Positions 17,582 through 26,382 of a stretch of 51,502 nucleotides of DNA are shown here, one piece after another. Both the position numbers and the translations under genes were made by a program. The stretch is from Flavobacteriaceae bacterium (GTDB taxonomy: Bacteria > Bacteroidota > Bacteroidia > Flavobacteriales > Flavobacteriaceae), in the NCBI GenBank assembly GCA_947453885.1, contig CANGIF010000022.1, positions 1 to 51,502 of the forward strand, written 5' to 3'. Each line of letters begins with the position of its first letter. Positions within the stretch are counted from its first letter, which is position 1. Below the pieces are notes generated by a model. The model searched no databases and had not been told where the DNA came from. It was given only the letters and a program-made list of their open reading frames with translations.

Positions 17582-18844
17582 ATGCTTTTGAAAAAATCAT
17601 TTCTCTTCCTTTTACTTTTTCTTACTATTTCAGTAAAAGCTTCGTTTATTTTGTTGCCAATGGATGAAACTACTCAAAAAAACCATCTTAAAGCTTATGG
17701 AATTACCTATTGGTGTTTGAATAAAGAATATAAAGCAAGTTGGTTATTAAATTACAGAGGTGGTTCTTTTTTACTACCTGATGCGGTTGAAATAAGGAAA
17801 GAATGTCAAATAAGAGGTGTAAGTTTTGAAATTTTGTCTGATGACGAAAAGGAAGCATTATTAGCAGAAATTTCTAGTCCTTCTCAAAACATGGATGCGG
17901 TTGTTTTAGAGAAAGCCCCTAAAATAGCTGTATATACACCACCTGGCAAACAACCTTGGGACGATGCAGTTACGCTTGTTTTAACGTATGCGGAAATACC
18001 TTTTACGCCAGTTTATGATGAAGAGGTACTTGCAGACGGCTTGATTCAATACGAATGGTTGCACCTACATCATGAAGATTTCACAGGACAATACGGTAAA
18101 TTTTATGGAGCTTATCGTAATGCCCCTTGGTATATTGAACAAAAAAAATCGGCTGAAGCATTAGCTACTAAATTAGGTTATTCTAAAGTTTCCCAGGAAA
18201 AATTAGCTGTTTCAAAAAAAATTACAGATTTTGTTATTGGCGGCGGATTTATGTTTGCAATGTGTTCAGCAACAGATAGTTTTGACATTGCGCTTGCAGC
18301 TGATGGGGTTGATATTTGTGAAGCAATGTTCGATGGTGATGAAAGTGACGGCAATTATCAAAGTAAAATTAATTATGCCAATTCATTTGCCTTTAAAAAT
18401 TACACATTAGACAGAAAGCCTGAACATTATGAATTTTCAGATATTGACACTACTGAAAAACGTAAAATGCCAATGGAAAAAGATTACTTTACACTTATGG
18501 ATTTTTCTGCAAAATGGGATCCAATTCCGACTATGTTGTGTCAAAATCATACCCAATTAGTAAAAGGATTCATGGGTCAAACAACCGCTTTTGACAGTGA
18601 ATTCGTTAAAACAAGTGTTTTGGTTTTGGGTCAAAACGAACTAAATAGTGAAGCTCGATATATTCATGGCGAAAAAGGTAAAGGAATGTTTACATATTAC
18701 GGTGGACATGATCCAGAAGATTATCAACATAGGGTTGGTGACTCACCAACTGTTTTGGATTTACACCCAAATTCACCAGGATACCGATTAATTTTAAACA
18801 ATGTACTTTTCCCTGCAGCACGTAAGAAAAAACAAAAAACGTAG
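17582..18844 (+). CDS. Secreted protein of unknown function (often labelled 'asparagine synthetase B')
   Basis: The 420-residue protein has a signal peptide (about 1-20, MLLKKSFLFLLLFLTISVKA), so it acts outside the cytoplasm. As I recall, close relatives in Flavobacteria are labelled asparagine synthetase B. That is not supported here: there is no Cys at position 2 for an Ntn-type glutaminase, and no SGGLDS pyrophosphate loop. Two visible parts are KIAVYTPPGKQPWDDAV (about 118-134), which looks like the first strand and loop of a Rossmann or class I amidotransferase-like fold, and GGGFMFAMCSATDS, with Cys228 in an elbow-like position. The segment LHLHHEDFTGQYGKFYGAYR is rich in possible metal ligands. 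Function unknown. The gene converges on wbqC with a 10-nt gap. Confidence 0.8.
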   Translation: MLLKKSFLFLLLFLTISVKASFILLPMDETTQKNHLKAYGITYWCLNKEYKASWLLNYRGGSFLLPDAVEIRKECQIRGVSFEILSDDEKEALLAEISSPSQNMDAVVLEKAPKIAVYTPPGKQPWDDAVTLVLTYAEIPFTPVYDEEVLADGLIQYEWLHLHHEDFTGQYGKFYGAYRNAPWYIEQKKSAEALATKLGYSKVSQEKLAVSKKITDFVIGGGFMFAMCSATDSFDIALAADGVDICEAMFDGDESDGNYQSKINYANSFAFKNYTLDRKPEHYEFSDIDTTEKRKMPMEKDYFTLMDFSAKWDPIPTMLCQNHTQLVKGFMGQTTAFDSEFVKTSVLVLGQNELNSEARYIHGEKGKGMFTYYGGHDPEDYQHRVGDSPTVLDLHPNSPGYRLILNNVLFPAARKKKQKT

Positions 18845-18854
18845 CAAATTGCTT

Positions 18855-19466
18855 TTAAAGTTTTTGATTAGTAAGATATTCTAAGGCAAATCTTCCGTCA
18901 TTAAAAAGTAAATCTAATACGCTAAGATTTGATATAAAACCGTGTTTGTCTCCAAAAACTTGGTTGTAAAATTCAAATGTAGAAACATCTTTTTTTCCAT
19001 TTGCTAAACTTCTAAAATCCATAAATTCAGGAACTTCTTGAAAATATTCTTTTGTGAATTCAAAAGTATTTTTCAGGACTAAACATTTTTTAATAATTTC
19101 AATTCCTTCTAAATTTAAATCCATTAAAAAAGTATATTTTTTGGTGAACAAAGGTTGTATTGCATCTTCATAATATTCAAAAAAAGGTGAGGTTCTATAA
19201 GCAGCTTCTAATGATTTGAAGTGTTGTTTTTGCCAATCAAATGCATATTCGATTTTGACATCTTTTGTTTTTTGGTGGTGGTTTTTTGAATGTTTTACAG
19301 GTACATTTAGCATTTGTATTCCATTAGGACTGTAAATGTAAGTTCTGTTTCTATTTGTTTGTTTTTGAAAATTATCTTCAACTTCAAAAGTAACATTAAT
19401 TGCTTTTGCTATAGCTACAAAATGGCTAATTGAAGGTAAATATGTTGGGTAAATAAGTAAATCCAT
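18855..19466 (-). CDS. WbqC-family protein
   Basis: The 203-residue protein matches the WbqC-like family: the opening LLIYPTYLPSISHF, the central LNVPVKHSKNHHQKTKDVKIEY with KHS and basic residues, then HFKSLEAAYRTSPFFEYYED. WbqC-like proteins are linked to surface polysaccharide or glycosylation loci, but their chemistry is not settled. It is the last gene of the parA-to-wbqC minus-strand series, 83 nt after lepB. Confidence 0.85.
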   Translation of the reverse strand: MDLLIYPTYLPSISHFVAIAKAINVTFEVEDNFQKQTNRNRTYIYSPNGIQMLNVPVKHSKNHHQKTKDVKIEYAFDWQKQHFKSLEAAYRTSPFFEYYEDAIQPLFTKKYTFLMDLNLEGIEIIKKCLVLKNTFEFTKEYFQEVPEFMDFRSLANGKKDVSTFEFYNQVFGDKHGFISNLSVLDLLFNDGRFALEYLTNQKL

Positions 19467-19549
19467 AGCGAATGTTTATTAAAACGAAAAGCCATAAAAC
19501 CTTTTGGGGGTATTATGACTTTGTATATTTTAGTTTAAAAGAATAAAAG

Positions 19550-21124
19550 TTATTTATTTTCTTTTCTCTTCTTAATGAAAAAATCAATTCCAAAATAGAG
19601 TAATAATAGTCCTAAAAATAGTTTGAAATACGATTGTGGTTGTCCTTCTCCATTAACTGTGGTAAATAAACGTTCCCATCTAATTTTCCCAAATCCTTTT
19701 CCATTCGTATCCCAACTCATCCAAATAAAAATTGGTTTTCCAACAATATGGTCTTCAGGAGTATAACCAAAGTATCTTGCATCAAGTGAATTGTGTCTAT
19801 TATCACCCATCATCCAATAGTAATTCTGTTTGAAAGTATATGTTGTTACTGTTTTTCCATTAATCAAAATAGCATCACCAATAACTTTCAAATCATTTTT
19901 CTCATATTCTGAGATGATAATTTTATAAAAAGGCAGTGTTTTTTTGTTTAAAGCAACTGTTTTACCAGCTTGAGGAATATAAATAGGGCCGAAATTATCG
20001 CAATTCCAATTATTAGAAGAAGTAGGTTTTCCGTCTTGAAAATCAGGAAAAATACCATCTTCAACTCCTTTATTAATTATTCTGTTAACAGCAGTAATTC
20101 CAGGAACTTTTCTTAATCGTTCGGCATTATCAAAAGGTAAAGCTCTAAAAATTAAAGTATCTCTTTTTTCATTGTTTAAAAATCCTACACCATCTGTAAT
20201 ATTCATTTCTTTCAATAAATACTCAAAGTCAATTGGCGTTTTTCCATCATAAACCACTTTATAGGAATATTGAGGTCTTGCTCGTTCAGGAAGTTGTAAT
20301 TCTTTACCATTAATAAAAACAATTCCTTCTTTAATTTGAAGGCTGTCACCAGGAATACCAACACAACGTTTTACATAATTGGTTTTTTTATCAATTGGTT
20401 TATCGTATCGTTTGTCAGCTTTAATGTACATGTTGAACAAGGTATCTCTTGGCCAATTGAATACTACTATGTCGTTATTTTTAATTTTTTCAAAACCAGG
20501 AAATCTAAAATATGGCAATTGAGGAAAACTTACATACGATTTTGTTTTAAAAATCGGTAATGTATCATGAACCATTGGTGCGGCTACAGCTGTCATAGGC
20601 GTTCTAGCACCATAGTTGAATTTACTAACAAAAAGGAAATCACCTATTAATAGTGATTTTTCTAATGAAGCAGAAGGTATTGTATAAGGTTGAATTACAT
20701 AAGTATGTACTACAGTTGCTACAACTATAGCAAAAAGTAAAGAAGAGATTGTGTCCGCTATAGCATTTTTTGGTTTTAAACTTCTATCAGAAACATAGGT
20801 TAAATTTTGAGTATAATTAAGATAATAAATGTAAAATCCTAAGGTACCAATTCCTAAAAAAGTATCCAAAGTGGTGTTTTTTCCAAAACTTCTTAAGGTT
20901 TCTATCCAAATTACTGGAAACATTATCAAATTGACTACAGGCACAAAAAGTAATACTGTCCACCACGTTGGTCGGTTAATAATTTTCATTAAAATTATAG
21001 CGTTATACACTGGAATCAAAGCTTCCCATGTTTTGTGCCCCGTTTCTTTATACAACTTCCAAGTCCCTAGAAAATGAATAATCTGGACAACTATAAAAAA
21101 CAAAAACCACTGTGATAGAGACAT
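19550..21124 (-). CDS. lepB: Signal peptidase I with N-terminal DUF5684-like membrane domain
   Basis: This 524-residue enzyme removes signal peptides at the inner membrane. The catalytic dyad is Ser153 in PSASLEKS (the E. coli PSGSM box) and Lys252 in YVKRCVGIPGD; GDNRHNSLDARYFG is the third conserved box. The family usually has 250-330 residues. Here residues 1-115 add a module with three or four spans (ETGHKTWEALIPVYN, RPTWWTVLLFVPVVN) resembling DUF5684. A large insert, about residues 275-415, separates boxes in the catalytic domain. A final span lies near 500-515. It is 22 nt downstream of dapB in the same operon. Confidence 0.93.
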   Translation of the reverse strand: MSLSQWFLFFIVVQIIHFLGTWKLYKETGHKTWEALIPVYNAIILMKIINRPTWWTVLLFVPVVNLIMFPVIWIETLRSFGKNTTLDTFLGIGTLGFYIYYLNYTQNLTYVSDRSLKPKNAIADTISSLLFAIVVATVVHTYVIQPYTIPSASLEKSLLIGDFLFVSKFNYGARTPMTAVAAPMVHDTLPIFKTKSYVSFPQLPYFRFPGFEKIKNNDIVVFNWPRDTLFNMYIKADKRYDKPIDKKTNYVKRCVGIPGDSLQIKEGIVFINGKELQLPERARPQYSYKVVYDGKTPIDFEYLLKEMNITDGVGFLNNEKRDTLIFRALPFDNAERLRKVPGITAVNRIINKGVEDGIFPDFQDGKPTSSNNWNCDNFGPIYIPQAGKTVALNKKTLPFYKIIISEYEKNDLKVIGDAILINGKTVTTYTFKQNYYWMMGDNRHNSLDARYFGYTPEDHIVGKPIFIWMSWDTNGKGFGKIRWERLFTTVNGEGQPQSYFKLFLGLLLLYFGIDFFIKKRKENK

Positions 21125-21146
21125 AATTATACTATTTTATTAATTT

Positions 21147-21851
21147 TTAATCATTTAATTGTAAAACATCTTTCATTGTAAAAATTCCGGATTTACCTAC
21201 TAACCATTCAGCAGCAATAACAGAACCTAAGGCAAACCCTTCTCTATTGTGTGCAATGTGTTTAATTTCAATTGTATCAACATCAGAATTATAAAAGACA
21301 GAATGAGTTCCAGGTATGCTGTCAATGCGTTTTGCATCGATTTTAATTTCTAATTCATTACTTTTTTCTAATGACCAGCTCGAATAGCCACTATTTTCAA
21401 TAATACCATTTGCAATTGAAATTGCTGTTCCACTAGGAGTATCTAATTTTTGAGTGTGATGAATTTCTTCAATTGACACTTTATATTGATTGAATTTTGC
21501 CATCATTTTTGCTAAATAGGAATTCAATTCAAAAAACAAATTTACCCCCAAACTAAAATTAGAACCATAAATAAAAGCTCCGTTGTTAGATTGACAAAGC
21601 GCTACCATTGCATCGTACTCAGATAACCAACCAGTAGTTCCTGAAACTATTGGTATATTAGTATTCAAACAAGTTGAAATGTTACAAACAGCTACATCTG
21701 GTGTGCTAAAATCAATTGCAACGTCAGCGTTTGCTAATCCTTCAAAAGAATTTGTGCTGGTTTTTTTTAAAATAATTTCGTGACCTCTTTTCAAAGCAAT
21801 TTGTTCTATTACTTTACCCATTTTGCCATATCCAAGAAGTGCTATTTTCAT
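21147..21851 (-). CDS. dapB: 4-hydroxy-tetrahydrodipicolinate reductase
   Basis: The 234-residue enzyme makes tetrahydrodipicolinate for lysine and diaminopimelate, thus peptidoglycan. The NAD(P) loop is GYGKMG (7-12). The signature HHTQKLDTPSGTA (131-143) supplies the catalytic His, the Lys and the substrate loop. It is a short form compared with E. coli (273 aa), as is common in Bacteroidota. It lies 9 nt after the DUF5683 gene. Confidence 0.95.
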   Translation of the reverse strand: MKIALLGYGKMGKVIEQIALKRGHEIILKKTSTNSFEGLANADVAIDFSTPDVAVCNISTCLNTNIPIVSGTTGWLSEYDAMVALCQSNNGAFIYGSNFSLGVNLFFELNSYLAKMMAKFNQYKVSIEEIHHTQKLDTPSGTAISIANGIIENSGYSSWSLEKSNELEIKIDAKRIDSIPGTHSVFYNSDVDTIEIKHIAHNREGFALGSVIAAEWLVGKSGIFTMKDVLQLND

Positions 21852-21860
21852 AAACCTGTT

Positions 21861-22415
21861 TTAAAAATGAAAATTTATTGTGATGGCTACATTTTGTTGA
21901 TAATTGAAATCATTTTTAAAAGTATCCGGTTTCACGGTTAACTTATCGTTTACATTAAATTGTAACAAATGAGCATCAACGTTAGCATCAAGAATGTTTA
22001 AAATGTATATACCTGCTATAAAAAAGGCAGACAAATCCCTATTTCTTTGATAAAACTTTTGACCAGCGACCAATCTACCTGTATCCAAAAAACTGTATTG
22101 ATCATCAGTATAACCTTCTAATCTTCTTTTATAGGCGTCTCGAAATTGATGGTATTTTTTATTGCTATTGGCAAAGGAATATACTGCTACTCCCAGAGCG
22201 GCATAAATAAGTGGCACTTTCCAATATTTTTTGTTATAAACCTGTCCTAAACCCGGAACAATTGCTGAATAAAAAGCAGCTCTAGAAGGAGCAAGTGGGT
22301 TTATAGCTTTTGTACTAATAGTATCTTTAATTACAAGTTCATTCGATTGTTGTGAAAAAGTGATATTTATTCCAAAAAGAAATCCAAATACTAGTATGAA
22401 AAAAAACTTTTGCAC
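21861..22415 (-). CDS. DUF5683 membrane protein
   Basis: The 184-residue protein has an N-terminal signal or membrane segment (KFFFILVFGFLFGINITFS). The body carries SRAAFYSAIVPGLGQVYNKKYWKVPLIYAALG, typical of DUF5683, a Bacteroidota family of unknown role. A second hydrophobic stretch (AFFIAGIYILNILDANVDAHL) follows. The start is GTG at 22415, overlapping the parB TAG by one base (TAGTG), so translation is likely coupled to parB. No earlier ATG would keep the signal-like N-terminus. Confidence 0.85.
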   Translation of the reverse strand: MQKFFFILVFGFLFGINITFSQQSNELVIKDTISTKAINPLAPSRAAFYSAIVPGLGQVYNKKYWKVPLIYAALGVAVYSFANSNKKYHQFRDAYKRRLEGYTDDQYSFLDTGRLVAGQKFYQRNRDLSAFFIAGIYILNILDANVDAHLLQFNVNDKLTVKPDTFKNDFNYQQNVAITINFHF

Positions 22416-23311
22416 TACTTATTTAATAACTTAATAATTCTTTCAAAATCTGCTTCTGAACGAAACGGAATTGTAATCTTTCCTTTCCCATTTTCAGCTA
22501 TTTTAACTTCAACTTTAGCACCAAAAAAGGATGCGATGGAGTTCTTTTTATCCTCTTCAATTTCAAAAGTTGGCTTCTTTTGAACGTCTGTTTTGGGTTT
22601 TAAACTCTCTTGATAGTTTTTTACCAAATTTTCGGTTTCTCTAACAGATAAATTTTGACTAACTATTTTTTGATATAGAGATGTTTGAACTTCTAAATTT
22701 TCAATATTTATAATAGCACGACCATGTCCCATCGAAATAAATCCATCTCGTATGCCTGTTTGAATAATTGGATCAAGTTTTAACAAACGCAAATAATTAG
22801 CAATTGTAGATCTTTTCTTGCCAACTCTTTCGCTCATTTGTTCTTGGGTAAGTTGAATTTCTTCCATTAATCGTTGGTAAGAAAGTGCAATTTCAATAGG
22901 ATCTAAATCATGACGTTGAATGTTTTCAACAAGTGCCATTGTTAAAGACTCTTGATCGTTTGCTATACGAATATAGGCAGGAATTGTTTGGAAACCAGAT
23001 AATTTAGAAGCTCTTAATCTTCTTTCTCCAGATATTAATTGGTATTTATTAAAATCGAGTTTTCTAACTGTAATAGGTTGAATTACTCCTAATTCTTGTA
23101 TTGATTTTGCTAACTCTTGAAGTGATTCTTCGTTAAAATTACTTCTAGGTTGAAAAGGATTAATTTCGATAGCCTCTAATTCAAGCTCAACAATATTTCC
23201 AACTACTTTATCAGCATTTTTATCCGAAACCGATTGAATATCGTTTTCAGGGTCTTTCAATAAAGCAGATAAACCTCTTCCAAGTGCTTGTTTTTTAACA
23301 GCTTTTGTCAT
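22415..23311 (-). CDS. parB: Chromosome partitioning protein ParB
   Basis: The 298-residue protein loads on parS sites as a CTP-dependent clamp. Visible parts are N-terminal ALGRGLSALL (ParA-stimulating region), box I INPFQPRSNF, CTP-binding GERRLRAS (95-102), box II ENIQRHDLDPIE (129-140), an HTH (about 155-178, LTQEQMSERVGKKRSTIANYLRLL) and a C-terminal dimer domain. It lies 6 nt after parA. I found no obvious TGTTTCACGTGAAACA-like parS site in the window. Confidence 0.95.
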   Translation of the reverse strand: MTKAVKKQALGRGLSALLKDPENDIQSVSDKNADKVVGNIVELELEAIEINPFQPRSNFNEESLQELAKSIQELGVIQPITVRKLDFNKYQLISGERRLRASKLSGFQTIPAYIRIANDQESLTMALVENIQRHDLDPIEIALSYQRLMEEIQLTQEQMSERVGKKRSTIANYLRLLKLDPIIQTGIRDGFISMGHGRAIINIENLEVQTSLYQKIVSQNLSVRETENLVKNYQESLKPKTDVQKKPTFEIEEDKKNSIASFFGAKVEVKIAENGKGKITIPFRSEADFERIIKLLNK

Positions 23312-23317
23312 AATGAC

Positions 23318-24082
23318 TTACTTATTTTTTTTAATAATTTCTTCAGCTAAACTTAAATAATTTGTTGCTCCTTTACTAGTAGCGTCAAAATTAATAATAC
23401 TTTCGCCAAAACTAGGGGCTTCACTTAATTTCACATTTCGTTGGATAATTGTACTGAAAACCATGTCGTTAAAATGTTTTTGAACTTCTTCAACTACTTG
23501 ATTTGACAATCGAAGTCTTGAATCATACATGGTTAAAAGTAACCCTTCAATATCCAAAGTTGGGTTATGAATTTTTTGAACACTTTTAATGGTATTGAGT
23601 AATTTCCCCAATCCTTCCAATGCAAAATATTCACACTGAATCGGAATTACTACAGAATCTGCAGCTGTTAAAGCATTTAATGTTAATAGACCTAACGAAG
23701 GTGCGCAATCTATTAAAATATAATCGTATTTATCTTTGATGGTTTCCAGTGCTTTCTTCAGCATGTATTCCCTGTTTTCTTTGTCAACTAATTCTATTTC
23801 AATTGCGACTAAATCAATATGGGCAGGAATAACATCGACATTTGGAGCAGAACACGATACAATAGCGGCTTCCGGCAAGCTACTATGTTCTAAAACTTGA
23901 TAGGTTCCTATTTCAACATTTTCAACATCTATACCTAATCCTGAGCTTGCATTTGCTTGTGGGTCGGCATCTATTAAAAGCACTTTTTTTTCTAATACAC
24001 CTAGAGAAGCAGCTAAATTTACTGACGTTGTTGTTTTTCCAACTCCACCTTTTTGATTTGCAATAGCAATTATTTTGCCCAT
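23318..24082 (-). CDS. parA: Chromosome partitioning ATPase ParA
   Basis: The 254-residue ATPase binds DNA non-specifically and moves ParB-parS complexes. It has the deviant Walker A KGGVGKTT (11-18), a LIDADPQANASSGLG motif (A') and DYILIDCAPSLGLLT (Walker B). It has no long N-terminal DNA-binding extension, so it is of the chromosomal (Soj) type. It is the first gene of the minus-strand series parA-parB-DUF5683-dapB-lepB-wbqC. Confidence 0.96.
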   Translation of the reverse strand: MGKIIAIANQKGGVGKTTTSVNLAASLGVLEKKVLLIDADPQANASSGLGIDVENVEIGTYQVLEHSSLPEAAIVSCSAPNVDVIPAHIDLVAIEIELVDKENREYMLKKALETIKDKYDYILIDCAPSLGLLTLNALTAADSVVIPIQCEYFALEGLGKLLNTIKSVQKIHNPTLDIEGLLLTMYDSRLRLSNQVVEEVQKHFNDMVFSTIIQRNVKLSEAPSFGESIINFDATSKGATNYLSLAEEIIKKNK

Positions 24083-24217
24083 TTGTTTTTATGAATTTTT
24101 GAGCGGTAAAAATACAATTAAAAATCGTTTCTAAAAATCTAATTTGTTAACAAATCTGCAAAGTTTGCTTTTTACTATTTTTTAAATATTTACATTTTTA
24201 AACTGTTACTTTTAGTT

Positions 24218-25099
24218 TTATTTGGTGCCTTTAGACTTTATCATCATTTCTAACATATCCCATAATTCTGTTGGAACTGCTTCTAACAAATTAAATTGTC
24301 CAGCTCCTTGCAGCCATTCTCCACCATCTATTGTTATAACTTCACCATTTACATATCCTGAAAAATCAGAAACAAGATACGCAGCTAAATTGGCCAATTC
24401 TTGATGATTTCCAACTCTTTTTAAGGGTACTTTTTTGGCTAAATCAAATTTTTCTTTTAAATCGCCAGGAAGTAGTCTATCCCAAGCACCTTTTGTTGGA
24501 AAAGGTCCAGGTGCAATAGCATTTGAACGAATGCCGTATTTTGCCCATTCAACGGCTAAACTTCTTGTCATGGCTAAAACACCTGCTTTTGCTGTTGCCG
24601 ATGGCACTACATAAGCAGAACCAGTCCAAGCATAAGTGGTTACTATGTTCAGGATTACCGACGATTCTTGCTTAGTATCTATCCAATGTTTTCCTAAAGC
24701 AAGAGTACAATTTTTAGATCCTTTGAGAACAATGTCAATTATAGTGTCAAATGCATTTGCGGATAACCGTTCGGTAGGCGATATGAAATTCCCAGCGGCA
24801 TTGTTTACTAATACGTCAACTTTTCCAAATGTTTTCAAAACATGTTGTAACATTTCTTCTACTTGATTGTAATGTCTAACATCACATGCTAAGGGTAAAC
24901 AAGTTCCTCCAGTTGCAGTTTCTAATTCTAATGCTGTTGCCTTAAGTTTATCAATATCTCTTGAAGTAATAGCTACTATAGCACCTAACTCCAAAAAATA
25001 ATGGGTCATGGCTTTTCCTAATCCACTACCACCTCCGGTTACTACAATTACCTTTCCGCTCAAAGCGTCATCACGAAGCATTTTTGCATTTAAATCCAT
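24218..25099 (-). CDS. SDR-family 2,4-dienoyl-CoA reductase-like protein
   Basis: This short-chain dehydrogenase (293 aa from ATG 25099) has the cofactor loop GGGSGLGKA and the NNAAGNF motif. The usual catalytic YxxxK is replaced by VPSATAKAG, in which Ser stands at the Tyr position. That pattern is characteristic of 2,4-dienoyl-CoA reductases, which act on polyunsaturated fatty acyl-CoA during beta-oxidation. An upstream in-frame start at 25147 would add 16 residues but would place the -7-like TACATTTA (25111-25118 on the minus strand) inside the gene, so MDLNAKML is preferred. Confidence 0.85.
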   Translation of the reverse strand: MDLNAKMLRDDALSGKVIVVTGGGSGLGKAMTHYFLELGAIVAITSRDIDKLKATALELETATGGTCLPLACDVRHYNQVEEMLQHVLKTFGKVDVLVNNAAGNFISPTERLSANAFDTIIDIVLKGSKNCTLALGKHWIDTKQESSVILNIVTTYAWTGSAYVVPSATAKAGVLAMTRSLAVEWAKYGIRSNAIAPGPFPTKGAWDRLLPGDLKEKFDLAKKVPLKRVGNHQELANLAAYLVSDFSGYVNGEVITIDGGEWLQGAGQFNLLEAVPTELWDMLEMMIKSKGTK

Positions 25100-25250
25100 A
25101 GTTTTTTTTGTAAATGTACTACTCTTTGAAAATAAAATCGATTTCAAAAATCAAATTTATTTATTCGTTTTTTAAATCATTAATGAAATACTATTATTTA
25201 TTTTTCAATGAAAAACTTACAAACCGAGCTTAACATAATTCCATTAATAT

Positions 25251-26201
25251 TTACAAAGAATTGTTTTTTTGAAGTGGACTAATTATTTTAACGTTTTGAA
25301 ATACAATTGCTCCTTTAATAACTCCCGAAATGGTAGTGCGTAATGCATCTATAATGTGTATTTTCAATTCGTTTTTTGGATAAATTAAACTTACTTCTCT
25401 AGCCGGTTTGGGTTCAATAAAATGTCGAAGTTTTTCTTTGTTTTTGTCACCTAAATCCAGTGTATGTAGGTACGGTAAAAGTGTCATTCCTAATCCTTCA
25501 TCAACAAGTTTAATTAGTGTTTCAAAGCTGCCACTTTCCAATTGAAAATGATTGTGTGCTAAGTTGGCATTGCTTTTACATAAGTTTAAAATACTGTCTC
25601 TAAAGCAGTGTCCGTCTTGTAAAAGCAGTAGTTCGTCCAAGTTCAAATCGCTAATTTCTATTTCATTTTTAGAAAAACTTGCATGACTTTCTGGGATATA
25701 CGCCACAAATGGCTCAAAATACAAAACCACTTCTTTAATTTTCTCTTCGTGTAAAGGTGTTGCAGCAATCGCAGCGTCTAGATGACCGTTGTTGAGTTTT
25801 ATAATAATGTCTTCCGTGTTCAGTTCTTCTATTATTAACTTAACTTTTGGGTATTTTTTTATAAAATTTGCTAAAAACATTGGAAGCAAAGTTGGCATAA
25901 CAGTAGGAATAATGCCTAGTCTAAATTCGCCACCGATAAATCCTTTTTGTTGGTCAACAATATCTTGAATTCGGTTGGCTTCATTCACTATATTTTTAGA
26001 TTGGTTTACTATTTTTTGTCCAATTTCGGTAAGTTGAATGGGCTTTTTTGTACGGTCAAAAATTTGAATACCAAGTTCTTCTTCCACTTTTTGTATCTGC
26101 ATACTCAAAGTTGGTTGTGTAACAAAGCATTTTTCGGCGGCTAAAGTAAAATTTTGATATTCAGCAACAGCCAAAACATATTTAAGTTGGATAATCGTCA
26201 T
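25251..26201 (-). CDS. oxyR: OxyR-type LysR hydrogen peroxide sensor
   Basis: The 316-residue LysR regulator has an N-terminal winged helix (LKYVLAVAEYQNFTLAAEKC) and a periplasmic-binding-like sensor domain. The redox pair is present: DGHCFRDSILNLC places cysteines at 199 and 208, the same numbers as in E. coli OxyR. It is therefore expected to sense H2O2 by forming a disulfide and to induce catalase or peroxiredoxin genes, none of which is next to it. A TACATTTG -7 element lies just upstream. Confidence 0.93.
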   Translation of the reverse strand: MTIIQLKYVLAVAEYQNFTLAAEKCFVTQPTLSMQIQKVEEELGIQIFDRTKKPIQLTEIGQKIVNQSKNIVNEANRIQDIVDQQKGFIGGEFRLGIIPTVMPTLLPMFLANFIKKYPKVKLIIEELNTEDIIIKLNNGHLDAAIAATPLHEEKIKEVVLYFEPFVAYIPESHASFSKNEIEISDLNLDELLLLQDGHCFRDSILNLCKSNANLAHNHFQLESGSFETLIKLVDEGLGMTLLPYLHTLDLGDKNKEKLRHFIEPKPAREVSLIYPKNELKIHIIDALRTTISGVIKGAIVFQNVKIISPLQKNNSL

Positions 26202-26220
26202 GTTATAATTAAATTTGATA

Positions 26221-26228
26221 CAAATGTA
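26221..26228 (-). promoter_or_regulatory. Predicted -7 element for oxyR
   Basis: Minus-strand TACATTTG, a perfect consensus match, 19 nt before the oxyR ATG. OxyR autoregulation is possible, but I see no clear operator. Confidence 0.45.
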
Positions 26229-26382
26229 AAAACAATAAATTTAAACTATGTTACTACAATTGTTAATTTTAACATTTATTGTAATAGTTCAGGTAGTAAA
26301 GATTGATTTTAGTGTTTTCCGTTACTAGTCGGAATAAATTAAAATGTTGTATTGAATTTTACCTTGCAGACACTTTTCTAAA

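Noticed and set aside
22415..24082. parS centromere site near parAB
   Set aside because: I looked for TGTTTCACGTGAAACA-like palindromes and saw none; the only similar core, ACACGTGT near 50446, lies inside the giant gene and lacks the flanks.
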